From: Leguminivora glycinivorella
Lineage: Eukaryota; Arthropoda; Insecta; Lepidoptera; Tortricidae
Direction of reading: 5' to 3'
DNA length: 64,000 nucleotides
Assembly (NCBI RefSeq): GCF_023078275.1
Contig: NC_062991.1
Coordinates: forward strand, 186,001 to 250,000
Shown: one piece after another, positions 34,587 to 45,962 of the stretch
Layout of the letters: the number at the start of each line of letters is the position of its first letter
How positions within the stretch are numbered: the stretch's first letter is position 1
The notes under the pieces: model-generated
The model's database searches: none
The model's input: only the letters and a program-made list of their open reading frames with translations
Told to the model about the DNA's origin: nothing
Translations under genes and position numbers: made by a program

Positions 34587-34731
34587 ATTTAAAGTCACAC
34601 ACAGGTCGAACGCGATTAATTAATATTATGAGTCTTCCGCGACCACGGCCAGTGCAACCTGGCCGAAACGTTGGGAAAAAAGGTAAAAATAATATTAATT
34701 AATCGCGTTCGACCTGTGTGTGACTTTAAAT
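34587..34731. repeat. Perfect 43-bp foldback
   Basis: 34587-34629 and 34689-34731 are exact reverse complements over 43 bp (left arm starts atttaaagtcacacacaggt). The 59-bp loop carries a GC-richer ccgcgaccacggccagtgca block. The perfect arms indicate a recent origin or a constraint on pairing. Confidence 0.85.
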
Positions 34732-36502
34732 AAAGGTACATATTAATTTAATTTTCACTTACAAAATGTATGTTGATGTTGCCGTTTGAATGGGCATAAA
34801 TGTCAAGATCCACATTTCCATATCAAAACCACAGATCCAATTGTTCCAAATATTCCATTACTTGTTATTGAACTATTTCTCAACTTTGGTTTGCCACGAA
34901 GACGTTGCCAATTTTATAATATGGCACGAACAAAAGAGCTAAAATAAACTTTATTACAAAACTTTAAGGCTCATTTTAAAAGTAAAAAGAATACAATCGT
35001 TTGTGGTCGCCAGACAATAGCTTATTCGATGAAATAAATGAATTAAAATTAAATATTACATTTTCAATTCAACGAAATAAATGAATTAATAATACATTTT
35101 AAAACCAAAGTGATCACTTAACTACAATCCTATGGCTTTTAGTTTTTCCTGTTTTGTTTTTTTTTCGCGTTATGAGGAATTATATACTTTTATGCTATGA
35201 GCACCTATATTTGAAACATTGGGCATTTGAAGGGTTGAAGTAATTCTAGAATTTCAGTAATATTTCACAGTATCTTGCCACTTATTTTATATAATAGTTA
35301 AATAATAATTCCAAATTTATGATAAAAAAATCACAATACGCGATCAATCATTTTATAATTTCGCGCTCTTGACACCTACCCTTCGATCTTATTCAACTAA
35401 AAAAAAAGTAAATTCCTTTAAAAAAGTTTTTTCCCCAAAAAAGCAAATCCGTTATGCTATTAAAAAAACTCTAAATCATTTCCTAAAAAGCTATTGTTGT
35501 TTTTAAACCCTTGCTTTTCCAAACACGTGACATACGCGCGCCGACATTTAATAAAAAAAGAAAAAAACGAAAAAAAACTTTTAATTCGGCTGCACCCACT
35601 GACCTACATGCTCCTAAGCCCCTGTATTTCCAAAAATCTGGAAAAAAACACCCCTTTTATTAGATTTTTTCGTCGCAAATCGCGTAATTGAATTCAATCC
35701 TTTAGAAAAGGGTTCAATAAAGTACCTAATATTACTTTTTTTCGCGTCCTCGGGCACAAGTCATTCGATTGTTGCGACAAAAATTACACGTTCTGTCAAA
35801 ATTTCGCGCCATTTACCGCGGCCATCTGCCGCAAGAAAAAAGTTTAAACACAATGCAAATAGGGGTGGGACGGCACATAAATTTTTAGGGAGAAATCGAC
35901 ATTTTTGGGTGTAAAAAAGAATGCATTTAAAGTATAACGAACGATCATGTCCCCTCATTTCAATATTAATGTCCGAGTAACTTTATTTCTAGCTAATGTA
36001 GTCCATATTTTTGAGAGATTTGGACGTGAAATGGCGTGACGGGAGAAGTAATTGTTTTGCATTTTATCGGCGACTTTGAGTTTTATTATTTCTCGACATT
36101 TGAGGCCATTATTCAAAAGTATTGTTACATTTTATGTCCGTTCATTATCGACACGCATTTCATATTCATAAAAATAATAATCCCCGGTACAGATTATTAT
36201 TTCTAAACTTCGCGCTTTATTTTTATTGGACAACTAATCTTACTGCAACATTCAAAATGTATTTTGGTAATTTAAAAAATGGTATTAATTTCGGTAAGTA
36301 ACATATGTTCTTCTTATTATAATAGGTATATGTTCATATTTTTTTTTATTAATAATTTAATTTTTCAACTTTTTTAATGTTAATATAATACATGGTGGGC
36401 GAGATGGTGGGTGGAAAAACTTTGAAAAACTGTAAGTTCAGGCGTTTTCTTTCAGTGCGCCTCATAAAAAGCCCATAAAACTATCCAACAAATTGTAAAG
36501 TA
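34732..36502. other. AT-rich, nothing recognised
   Basis: No repeat shared within the window and no domain-like frame; poly-A/T runs dominate. Confidence 0.4.
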
Positions 36503-36683
36503 AAATCCATACTAATATTATTAATGGGAAAGTGTGTGTATCTGTTTGTTTGTCCGTCTTTCAGCGCAAAACGGAGTGACGAAATGACGTGATTTTTTAA
36601 GTAGAGATAGTTAAGGGTTGGAGAGTGACATAGGCTACTTTTTGTCTCTTTCTAACGCGAGCGAAGCCGCGGGCAAAAGCTAA
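36503..36683 (+). repeat. GCCCGCGG dispersed repeat, copy 4
   Basis: aatccatactaatattatta to cgcgggcaaaagctaat, the plus-strand equivalent of 1057-1238. Confidence 0.8.
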
Positions 36684-36828
36684 TATCATATAATATGTAT
36701 ATTCGATTCGACATGGCATGGCATTGATGGCATATTTGAAATAAGTTAAAATTTTACATGAACATTTATGTAAAATATTTTTAGCTACATGACTGGGACG
36801 TCTGGGACATCTTGTTCCAAAAATATTT

Positions 36829-37054
36829 ACTTAATAACCTAACCTAACCACAAAATTAAAATTTTGAAAAAACATCCGACCGCGACATAGTGGACCGATT
36901 TTCATGAAACATGGCTAAGAACACTCCCGACTAACTAAGCTTTCAGACAAAAAAAAACTAAATCTATATCAGGTCATCTGTTCGGGAGCTACGATGCTAC
37001 AGGCACACACACAGAAACAGACAGTCAGAAACGTCGTTTTTGCGTCTGGGGTTA
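36829..37054 (-). repeat. ccccgacgcaaaaacgacgg repeat, copy 3
   Basis: Starts taacctaaccacaaaatt and ends gtttttgcgtctggggtt. Contains the atgaaacatggctaagaaca block. Confidence 0.8.
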
Positions 37055-37147
37055 AAAATGAAAGCGATTATATTATATTATTTAGTCAAGGTCTTTTTTA
37101 TGTAGGTAAGTAAATACAGTAAGACCAAGCTAAGTTGGAGTTTTGAA

Positions 37148-37280
37148 TGATTCACGGTTATTTTCATTAGACTTCGTCAGTTTTCCGTGATCATGATGCA
37201 TGCAACTGCGTCGAAATATCGGGAGCTCGACAAAAATCAAAAAGGTAATCACGGTCTAATCCCGGTCAATATAAGTCCAA
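37148..37280. repeat. tgatcatgatgcatgcaact repeat, copy 1
   Basis: Shares gaatgattcacggttatttt, ttccgtgatcatgatgcatg, tcgaaatatcgggagctcga and ggtaatcacggtcta with 41081-41575 and 57600-57812. Its two ends are mutually complementary (ttcacggttattttcattag against the same block inverted in the 57.6 kb copy), so the family is foldback-like. Confidence 0.65.
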
Positions 37281-37547
37281 GCTAAGTTGGTACTTGGTAA
37301 CAACTTGAAAGCCTCGCCTGTGCACGGGTTAAGTAAAAAGTAAACGTCATAAATTTCAAAAACGTTCGAAGTTTTAAATAAATAACAATTTACGGTTGCA
37401 ATACTTGCAATGCAAGTTAGACTAGTCAAAATCGCTGCCTGCCCTTGCAAAAAAAACTTCGAAACGTAAATATTGTCTTCGGTTACCGCGATAGTTATAC
37501 TCATGAAATAAAACTATGGAAATGGATTAAATCGCGTATAATGAAGT

Positions 37548-37785
37548 TTCAGTACAGATGGTCGCTTTTTTACGCACTAGTTCGAGAAGTGGTTCATTAT
37601 ATGCTCATCTGTACTGAAAAACGTCGTACGATACACGTGCGAAAAGGAAATTCGTAACTCGTGTCGATTTAAAACACTCAACGCTTCGGTCGCAAATACG
37701 TTTTAATTTATCTGTTTAGTTGCCACATATCGTTTCGAACTTCCGAGAAGAGGTTGTGTCATACTTTTACGCACGTAATAATTAT
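37548..37785 (+). repeat. agtacagatg repeat family, copy 4
   Basis: tttcagtacagatggtcgc to the cgtttcgaacttc region. Small insertions interrupt the usual cttcggtcgtgttttaattt block. Confidence 0.65.
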
Positions 37786-37999
37786 GGCAAACAGGTGAAA
37801 GTTATGTCGTAAATTCTGAGTACTTTTTACGTATTGTTTAGCCTGGAAATGTGTTTAAAGTGGAAATTAAAAGACAGCGGTGAAAGGCGCCATTTCGTGA
37901 GTAGATTCTATTACTGTGGTATACCACGGTAATAGTTAAAGTAGTGATATTAGTTCTTTTTGCTTTATTTTAAGTATATGTGATCAGTTATACACCGTG

Positions 38000-38675
38000 T
38001 TTCACTTAACACTAAAAACCTGAAAACCGTTTGTCCAGAATCGAGAGTAGAATCGATTGAGATATATCTTGACGGGGGTAATATTTTTATTTAAATTAGT
38101 ATTATTAATTATTTTTTATGTGCCTATTCTATTTTATTCGTAATACAACATTATGTATATCGCATTGCTAGAGGTTGTTTACCTTTTTCAGTATTTGGCG
38201 GTATTAATACTGGCTGGTTACTTGAACGATTATTTTTCGCTACGAGTTTGACGTTGTTTGTCAGTTTAATCTTAATGTTTATCATAAATCATAACAAATT
38301 GAACTCGTACCTAATTACAACCTTGTCATTTTGAATATTGGGTTTAAATTAGCTTACTGCGATTACCTGTCCAATTGGAAGTTTACTGTGACAAAGCTTT
38401 AAAGTGTTTTACAGTGACATCTTAGCTGTCTATTGATAAACCTTATGTCGTTGCAGTAACGTACACAAATAAATAGTTTTATGGTTTATGATGGTAGTTA
38501 GCAATTATTTTATTGAGTGTAGAGCTAAAAGTCAAGTAGAGCTGTACAGAAAATTAAAAATTGAATTAAAAAAAAAGTAACCATCAGATTAAAAGATGAA
38601 TACTCTAGATGAGTTTAAAAAAATAAAAATCAGTTGGGGTGTCTGAGGTTTCGAGTGATACCAGAAACACCGTGT
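38000..38675. mobile_element. DNA element bounded by atacaccgtgttt inverted ends
   Basis: The left end reads atacaccgtgtttcactt and the right end agaaacaccgtgtat; these are inverses apart from one base. The 650-bp interior has no frame longer than chance. Class unknown. Confidence 0.45.
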
Positions 38676-38984
38676 ATAATGTCTTACAGTTGTTTCAATC
38701 TTGATCTATTCACGCTATCAAAGAACTATTTACGCGGTATGAAAATTATTCAACAAAACCTTAATTTTTAGCAAAAACTTCATGACTGATTTCGTAGTTT
38801 CTATGAAAACCGTTAATTTGTCAATTTTTTTAAACATTGACATAAAGTCTGATGCTTACTTACCAGTTATGTAAACTTGGTTTTAATATAAGGTTGCAAT
38901 ATTTTATTTTGATTTGTAATGAAAATACATCTGTATGACTTTGTTTTTATGGGTCGGAATTAGATTTTATAATACTCCAATTTA

Positions 38985-39115
38985 TGCCTATTACCGATGG
39001 TACGATCAGATAACCCTCGGTAATAGAATATATAAGAATCTATTACCGATCCATGCAATATTTGTTTGGGTCGGTAATGGGTTCCTATAGAAGTATCTAT
39101 TACCGAGCGACATAT
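38985..39115. repeat. Alternating ctattaccga motif cluster
   Basis: Five motifs in about 115 bp: ctattaccgat (38989), tcggtaatag (39016), tctattaccgat (39041), tcggtaatgg (39071) and tctattaccgag (39097), so they alternate in orientation and could pair with each other. Confidence 0.65.
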
Positions 39116-39737
39116 TAGTCTTGTATCAAAATATGACATTTAGTGTACCGTAAGTACAGATTTCTTAGGTGAAACTGAGTCTTCTGTGGGTATTCATAAA
39201 GGAGGATAGTATAGGTATATGTATTTGTCATAATTTGTAGCTTCAATAATCATTTTATGACTATTACTAAAATTCATCCAAAACTAATAGACGTTTCGAA
39301 CACTTTGCAGCATTTGTGGTCAACGGGTGACCGACGCTGGTGGTGAACGCTTAAATATTTTCTTGATGTACTTAACTCTCAATGTTGAAAATTTTGATAT
39401 TTACATTGTATTGTTATTTCAGCTCGTTTCTGGAAGTTGTAGGCGTAACTCAGATATTAATATCTTAGCGGTTTTTTTCGTAGTATATCACGCTTGCATA
39501 GAAAAGTAAGATAGACTACAAAATTTGCCCTAATTAGACATGCCAAAAAAGCTACTGTGTGAGTGACCGCCCCTTATGCGCTTGCACATGCGTTTCCCCC
39601 GCGCCGCGACTGAAACACTGCGCTTTGTGCCGCGCACAATGGCCGTTTCAAATTTCTACCAAATTTGCGTTTTTGCATAAAACGACGCGTGCGCGCATTA
39701 AAAAGATACGGTGACCATGCGGTGCGGGACAGTCTCC

Positions 39738-39907
39738 AAAAAACCCCCGACCGCAACATAGTGGACCGATTTTCATGAAACATGGCTAAGAACACTCCCG
39801 ACTAACTCAGCTTTCAAACAAAAAAAACTAAATTTAAAATCCGTTCGAGAGCTACGATGTCACAGACAGAAACACACACAGACAGACAGACAGACAGACA
39901 GACAGAA

Positions 39908-39960
<53 letters not shown>

Positions 39961-40055
39961 TATAACAGACCGTCAGTTTTTGCGACATACGGGGGACAAA
40001 CAAACAGACAGACGACGTCAAAATTTATCTTACAGATATTTCGGGGGTTACAGGC
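39738..40055 (-). repeat. ccccgacgcaaaaacgacgg repeat with (CAGA)n expansion, copy 4
   Basis: aacccccgaccgcaacatag to ttcgggggttac. The tetranucleotide array cagacagaca spans about 39873-39960, giving long spurious frames on both strands. Confidence 0.8.
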
Positions 40056-40607
40056 ATTCATTCAACAAATTGTGATTCTTTGTGAGAAAAACAAAGTAAA
40101 AAGGAAAAATGAATTGTTTTAAGTAGGATTTTTTCTTTTCACTATTTTAGTATATGAGAGGTGTGAGGAGTAATAAATGCCACATTTACTTTATTTGTAC
40201 ACAAAGGCAACAGAAAAACAAACTTTCCTAATTCTTAAGGATAAAGAATTTAAAACATAATAAGTTCAATGCGTAATTACATTGCCAGACAGAGAATTGG
40301 CTACAACATTTCTTTCAGAAGATTTAAGTTACCTGGGCAAGTGGGCTTTTTTTTCCAAATAGGTAAATTTAATGTTTTCCTACAAAGTACTATGTACTAT
40401 GTAAAAAAAGCGTCCCAAATTTAATTTTTCCACTTCGTTATCATTTTTCAAACACGCACAGTACAGCGGTAACAAAATGGAAAATATGCAAAAATAATAT
40501 ATAATTTTGGAACAATTTTTTTGTATATTGTTTTTTTGTCCTAGATCGAAAGGGCTCGTGATTCTGAGTAGGAAAAACATAAAATTTACCTACAAAGGGA
40601 GGCGTAC

Positions 40608-40678
40608 ACGAAGGGAGGCCTATGCTCAGCAGTGGGCGATTAATGGCTGAAATAATTATGATGATGAAAATTTACCTA
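40608..40678 (+). mobile_element. RTE-type LINE 3' terminus
   Basis: gaggcctatgctcagcagtg followed by ggcgattaatggctg and a short (ATGATG) tail. This ending is characteristic of lepidopteran RTE retrotransposons; only the last 70 bp are present. Confidence 0.7.
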
Positions 40679-41080
40679 CCTTAGAAAACATATTTTTGGT
40701 GATTGTTCTCGCGAAAATGCCCACCTATGTGATTTGCAGTGACATTTATAAGACTTATAAGGCGATATCGTCAAAAACCTTCGAAGAATATATTCTATTA
40801 CTTAGTTATACAGAACTTTCTCGTCCTCAAAAAACATCACCTCATGGTCACCCCACACCAATTGTATTCAGTCCGCATTGTATCAAAGATTAATAAAAGC
40901 GATACAGTTTCTTTCCACAAATTTAAATGATCCCCCAGTCGGGAATAATGTATGCATGCACATTGATTATCGATTATTTCGGCCCGGCTCGGACTTGACA
41001 AAAAACGGTCAAGGGTGAGTCAGCATATAGAATTTTTCTTAACTTACTTTTTGCTCTGACTTCATATGTGTGCGTTTTGA

Positions 41081-41575
41081 ATGATTCACGGTTATTTTCA
41101 TTAGACTTATATTGACCGAGATATAGACCGTGATTACCTTTTTGATTTTTAATTTTTATTAAGCAGAAACGTCTGCTAACGATTCTCAACATTTTTATAT
41201 TAAAGGAAAAAAATGGAAAAATTTACGCTTCCGGCGGGACTTGAACCCGCATCCTTTTTGCAATCCGTGCAATGCTCTTAACCAATTGAGCTACGGAAGC
41301 CACGCCGGACTTCGCAAATCTCTTCATGCCTTTCCTTATGTACACATTTTTCCATTTTTTCCTTTAATATAAAAATGTTTTTGATTTTTGTCGAGCTCCC
41401 GCTGCACGGAAAACACTTCGACACGCGCACGAAGGAGGGTAGATAGCGCGCTCTGTCTACGCAACTTTGACATCCACCCGCCTTAGTCAATTTTCCGTGA
41501 TCATGATGCATGCAACTGCGTCGAAATATCGGAAGCTCGACAACAATCAAAAATCCCGGTCAATATAAGTTCATA
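41081..41575. mobile_element. tgatcatgatgcatg repeat split by a tRNA-like insertion
   Basis: The outer parts (41081-41150 and 41385-41575) match the repeat at 37148-37280 and 57600-57812. Between them, 41190-41223 and 41347-41379 form near-perfect inverted arms (acatttttatattaaagg...) around a tRNA-like block at 41227-41300. Confidence 0.65.
41227..41300 (-). pseudogene. tRNA-like sequence (repeat-borne tRNA pseudogene)
   Basis: 74 nt on the minus strand with a perfect seven-pair acceptor stem (gcttccg/cggaagc), a normal D-arm (gctc...gagc), a five-pair T-arm (gcggg...cccgc) and ttcaagt loop. The anticodon arm fails: only two or four pairs can form depending on register, and no T precedes the anticodon. 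It also lies within a foldback repeat, so a functional tRNA gene is unlikely. Confidence 0.6.
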
Positions 41576-41589
41576 TGTGTGGTTTTACA

Positions 41590-41790
41590 TAGAGTATTTT
41601 CCTCTTGTTGCTGTAGTGAAAATTTTTGTATTCGGTGGCAAAATTTGTTTAACCTTGGTGCCTTGAAACCGTCGCAACGCTCAAGATTCATTCCGAACAA
41701 CATGGAACCTTTCGCTTTCTCGTGTTTCAAACACACGTGAGGCAAACTTATGAAACAAATTTTTTCACTGTACGAACTATTGGTTCGTAG
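41590..41790 (+). repeat. gtgaaaatttttgtatt / aaatttgtttaac repeat fragment
   Basis: Related to 1740-1925 and 60255-60420 (ttcggtggcaaaatttgttt, ccttgaaaccgtcgcaacgc). Confidence 0.5.
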
Positions 41791-42320
41791 ACGTTGGACT
41801 CTTGTTAGTTACTTAAAATAATAATTATAAAAATATACTCATTAGTTCTTAATCTACAGTGGTTTAAAGTGAACTTCGGAGAAATGAAGCATTTTCGCAC
41901 TTTTCTAAAAATTCTTAAGAGAAAGTGTAAGAAATGTTATAGTTTTATATATTCGTAAACTACTCAATAAGCTCTTTCTTTTGATACCCTACACGGCAAG
42001 ATTTGATCGAAAAAAAATTTTTTTTTGTTTGTAAAAGAATTTTAATTGGCGGGGTGGGGGGACGGGGACCACAAAACTGCTTGGAAACACCTGTTTATAT
42101 GATGTCTGGGACATATACAATATATATCAGAAGTCAGAAAAAGGTGCGCTATTTTTGCAAACGAACATCCTCTTGGAGCCTGCTCTAACTGACATTGACT
42201 GAACTAGCATGACAAATACGAACGTTTCCGGAGAAATACGAAGGAAACCCTTTTCGCACTCCATCTGTAACTACTCGTATTAACTGTGAAATGTAAGTAC
42301 TTATTATTAAAAGTTATTTT

Positions 42321-42587
42321 AACCGACGACGCAAAAACGACGGGGTGTTATATGCTTGACGTGTCTGTCTGTTTGCCTGTCTGTCTGTCTGTTTGTCTGT
42401 GTGTCTGTCTGTGTGTGTGTCTGTCTGTAGCATCGTAGCTCCCGAACGGATGAACCGATTGAAATTTAGTTTTTTTATCTGAAAGCTGAGTTAGTCGGGA
42501 GTGTTCTTAGCCATGTTTCATGAAAATCGGTCCACTATGTCGCGGTCGGGGGTTTTTCAAAATTTTAATTTTGTGTTTAGGTTATAT
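42321..42587 (+). repeat. ccccgacgcaaaaacgacgg repeat, copy 5
   Basis: aaccgacgacgcaaaaacga, a (GTCT)n run at about 42360-42430, then tcgtagctcccgaacgga and ttttgtgtttaggttat. Confidence 0.8.
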
Positions 42588-42821
42588 AATATTACTTGAA
42601 CCTTCTCAAGAACTTTTACAATAGACAAAGGTTCTTAGAATTGCATGCGGAACCCAAATAATTTGCCTATCGATTAGTGCCACTTACGCACGTGTCAGAT
42701 AATATTCCGACCCTTGGGAATGAACCTTATCGGGCGCTATCATTTACTGTACAGATGTCCACAATTACACATAGTCCTGCGACTCTTTACAGCAAAGATA
42801 TCTTTACAATTGGCATAAGCA

Positions 42822-43236
42822 TAACCTAACCACAAAATTTTAATTTTGAAAAAAAAAAACCCCGACATGGTGGACCGATTTTCATGAAACATGGCTAAGA
42901 ACACTCCCGACTAACTCAGCTTTCAAACAAAAAAAACTAAATCTAAATCGGTTCATCCGTTCGGGAGCTACGATGCCACAGACAGGCACACACACAGACA
43001 GACACACAGACAAACAGACAGACAGACAGGCAAACAGACAGACACGTCAAGCATATAACACCCCGTCGTTCGTCGACTAACTCAGCTTTCAAACAAAAAA
43101 AAAACTAAATCTAAATCATCTAAATCTAGTTCATCCGTTCGGGAGCTATGATGCCAGACAGACACACACACACACAGACAGACATACAGACAGACACGCC
43201 GAACTTATAACCCCCGTTTTTGCGTCGGGGGTTAAA
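42822..43236 (-). repeat. ccccgacgcaaaaacgacgg repeat, copy 6 with partial duplication
   Basis: One full unit (42822-43075) followed by a second partial unit restarting at ctaactcagctttcaaacaa (about 43076) and ending ttttgcgtcgggggtt at 43236. Each has its own (CAGA)n array. Confidence 0.8.
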
Positions 43237-43736
43237 AACACAGGTAAAGTCACTTAGAAAACACGTACCTTGGAAAAACCAGGAAATATACTCGTTTAGA
43301 TGGCACCACGACAGCATTGATTGATCAAGCGAAACTGATTATTTTACTTGAATTGAATCCTTATTACATAGGCATATACACTATTATTCGATAATAGTTA
43401 TGTACTCTATAATAGTCTTGTATTTTTTTTTAATAAAACGTGATTGAATTAGATGAATCATTAGATATTTAATGCATTTACACTTAAATATTTCATGATA
43501 AAACAGTATATGGGAATTATGTAAGCACTGAACTACTGCACTGAACTATCACGGAACCAACATACCTACTACATTCGTATAATAATGGCTTTCTGCTACG
43601 GGCACTACATTTACTAACAAACCATCAAACCAGTAACAAACGATACACAAACGTGACAAACATGTGTCAAATATGTCTACTTATCTTTTTAAACTTCTAG
43701 ACCCGGACGTATGGACGTATGGAGATTAGAAATATA

Positions 43737-43890
43737 TATTCTGTCAACCAATTCTGTCAGTAAATAAGAACAAAGAATACTATATGCATCCTTTTCTTTA
43801 GGGTGCTAGAGAAAAGGATACCTATAGTTTTCTTAGTTCTTATTTACTGACAGACTTGTTTGACAGAATATACCTTATACCTCTATTCTC
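43737..43890. mobile_element. Foldback MITE with tctgtcagtaaataagaaca ends
   Basis: Two arms of about 60 bp: attctgtca...ttctgtcagtaaataagaac...atccttttct against its inverse, with roughly 88% pairing and a 12-base loop (ttagggtgctag). No second copy in the window. Confidence 0.65.
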
Positions 43891-44064
43891 CCTGCCCGGA
43901 CGCTTGGAGGAGGCTAACCCAAAAACCTATAATGAAAATCACACCAAAACCAGAATAGAATAAATAACGAATCTCTCGGCATTCTTGGCAACAATCCTAC
44001 TTTATAGTCATTTACGATTTTTTTACTATTTAAAAGTTCTATTTTGCAAAAAACTATATTTTTA

Positions 44065-44292
44065 ACCCCCGACGCAAAAACGACGGGGTGTTATAAGTTT
44101 GACGTGTCTGTCTGTTTGTCTGTCTGTCTGTGTGTGTGTCTGTCTGTGGCATCGTAGCTCCCGAACGGATGAACCGATTTAGATTTAGTTTTTTTTTGTC
44201 TGAAAGCTGACTTAGTCGGGAGTGTTCTTAGCCATGTTTCATGAAAATCGGTCTACTATGTCGCGGTCGGGAGTTTTTTCAAAATGTTAATC
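44065..44292 (+). repeat. ccccgacgcaaaaacgacgg repeat, copy 7
   Basis: aacccccgacgcaaaaacga to gggagttttttcaaaatg. It ends immediately upstream of the tttcag splice-acceptor-like site at 44293-44298 that precedes the LEP-repeat exon. Confidence 0.8.
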
Positions 44293-44440
44293 TTTCAGCA
44301 AGAGAACAAAATCTTCTTTTCGCCGTCAATTACAACCTCTTCAAACACTCTCCTATTCTCTATTAAACAACTTCATCTTGACAACGTCATTGTCAACCAT
44401 TTTGGAGAACCGTTTATCAAATTCAACAGAAGATTTCGCC

Positions 44441-44698
44441 ATGGGGCCTCCGGAAACGGAACCTGAGAAGGATGACCAGAAACCTTTGCAGACCATGGAG
44501 GCTTCACAGATCTTGGAGCCTATACAAACCTTGGAGCCGTTGATCACCTTAGAACCTTTGAAGAACTTGGGACCTCCACAGACCTTGGAGCCTCTGCAGG
44601 CCTTGGAACCTTTGAAGAATTTAGAGCCTTTGCAGGCCCAGGAGCCTTTACAAACCCTGGAGCCGTTGCAGCTTTTGCAGCCTTTTGATGATCAGAAA
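44441..44698 (+). CDS. LEPLQx hexapeptide-repeat exon, putative N-terminus of the scramblase gene
   Basis: 86 codons from an ATG in strong context (gccATGG) to a GTATGT splice donor at 44699. The frame is open back to 44291, and a possible acceptor tttcag ends at 44298. After a short acidic lead (DDQK twice), residues 25-83 are about ten imperfect hexapeptides of the type LEPLQT, from an 18-bp tandem repeat (about 44513-44690). The donor leaves phase 0, as needed for the scramblase exon at 49880. The sum, 86 + 226 = 312 residues, is close to the roughly 320 of typical animal scramblases, which have Pro/Gln-rich N-termini. Unspliced, the frame would run to a stop at 44767. Being an exon is fairly well supported; membership in the scramblase gene is inference. 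Confidence 0.45.
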
Positions 44699-44934
44699 GT
44701 ATGTACGTCTTCACTACTACTGGCCTTAGCATCTATTTCAGACGATTTATGGTGCAACGTCCGATAGACATCGCTTTTGATGGCTAAAGATACCTATGCG
44801 AGAGCGACATCTTTTGCCACACATCTGACAAGGGAAGCTTGCAACCGATTGCAACGTTTCGCTATGGTGTCTTCTTTCCCTTTTGTCAGCAAGTGCCGCA
44901 AACCAGGTCTCATCAACGAACTTGCGACCATCTC

Positions 44935-45190
44935 CTGACCAGTCTGGCCCAGTCGGTAGTGACCCTGCCTGCTACGCCGCGGTCCCGGGTTCGAATCCCG
45001 GTAAGGGCATTTATTTGTGTGATGAGCACAGTTATTTGTTCCTGAGTCATGGATGTTTTCTAAATATGTATATAAGTATTTGTATATTACATATATCGTT
45101 GTGTGAGTACCCACAACACAAGCCTTCTTGAGCTTACCGTGGGACTCAGTCAATCTGTGTAAGAATGTCCTATAATATTTATTTATTTTA
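44935..45190 (+). mobile_element. tRNA-derived SINE, full-length
   Basis: A-box tggcccagtcgg, B-box gggttcgaatccc, then gtgatgagcac, cctgagtcatggatg, atatatcgttg, gtacccacaacacaagcctt and a tail tcctataatatttatttatt. Same family as 22056-22345, 18004-18140 and 47915-48010. Confidence 0.85.
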
Positions 45191-45261
45191 TCTCCAACCC
45201 ACTTTGGCCACTCCGTCCGTTTGTTCACTAACTCCCGTGGAAATGGACTGCCCGTGTTGTG

Positions 45262-45375
45262 ACGGGTAATCATTTCACCACCCTCTTTCCTTCTAGTGTC
45301 CCACAGTAGATTTCTAGACTGCGACATGGGTTCAATAGTGGTGTGAGCGATGGGCCAGCTACCTGTCACTGCAAA
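45262..45375 (+). repeat. Fragment of the gacgggttaagaatttcacc repeat
   Basis: gtgacgggtaatcatttcac, cgacatgggttcaatagtgg and acctgtcactgcaa correspond to 2252-2370 of the large foldback. Confidence 0.65.
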
Positions 45376-45383
45376 AAAGAACT

Positions 45384-45523
45384 GTAGGCCTAGCACATGA
45401 TGGCCGCGGGAGTATGTCGCCGCGAGATAGACTACCTGTCCTTATGTCATTAATACAATTAGACAAAGACGTGTCATCTATCTCGCGGCGACATACTCCC
45501 GCGGCCATCATGTGCTAGGCCTA
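45384..45523. mobile_element. gcctagcacatg MITE, copy 2
   Basis: Bounded by taggcctagcacatgatgg and its exact inverse, with arms of about 47 bp (to gccgcgagataga) around ccttatgtcattaatacaat. Copy 1 is at 11805-11944. The TA at each end could be a target duplication. Confidence 0.8.
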
Positions 45524-45737
45524 CTGGAAGTTGTAACCATAGAGTATATTGAATAGAATGGTATAGAGTTATCAGTCACGATTTTCGATTGCAGCGCCAT
45601 CTATTGTTAATTTCCCGCAACTTTTCATGTGACTTTCCACGCCTGCAGGTACCTTATAGCATATTAAGCATGTGGGTCCTTTAGACATGGAACGCCACAT
45701 ATTTACGGCGGGCTTTTTAAATAGGATTGATGTTTTG

Positions 45738-45962
45738 CATTCTGAGGCTATGTTCAGATGAACACGCGGCGATGCGCGATTTTCTCACCGCGCGGTTTAA
45801 GATTGTAACAAAATTAATGGCGTTGTGTACATGACCGCGCGTTGCCGCTTGTGATCGGTCATGTAAACAGCACATTTGATTTTGTAACAATTTTTTACCG
45901 CGCGGGCGGCGAAAAAATCGCGCGTTGCCGCGCGTTCCTCTGAATTTAGCCTGAGTCTGAGC
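45738..45962. mobile_element. GC-rich-ended MITE (gcgcgattttc ends)
   Basis: aggctatgttcagatgaaca at the left and cgttcctctgaatttagcct at the right are imperfect inverses, each followed inward by cgcggc...gcgcgatttt. The centre is repetitive (gaccgcgcgttgccgc). Confidence 0.6.

Noticed and set aside
39852..40075. Reading frames of DRQT and SVCL repeats on the two strands
   Set aside because: They are translations of the (CAGA)n microsatellite inside a dispersed repeat.
41227..41300. Functional tRNA gene on the minus strand
   Set aside because: The anticodon stem does not pair and the T before the anticodon is missing; it lies inside a foldback repeat.
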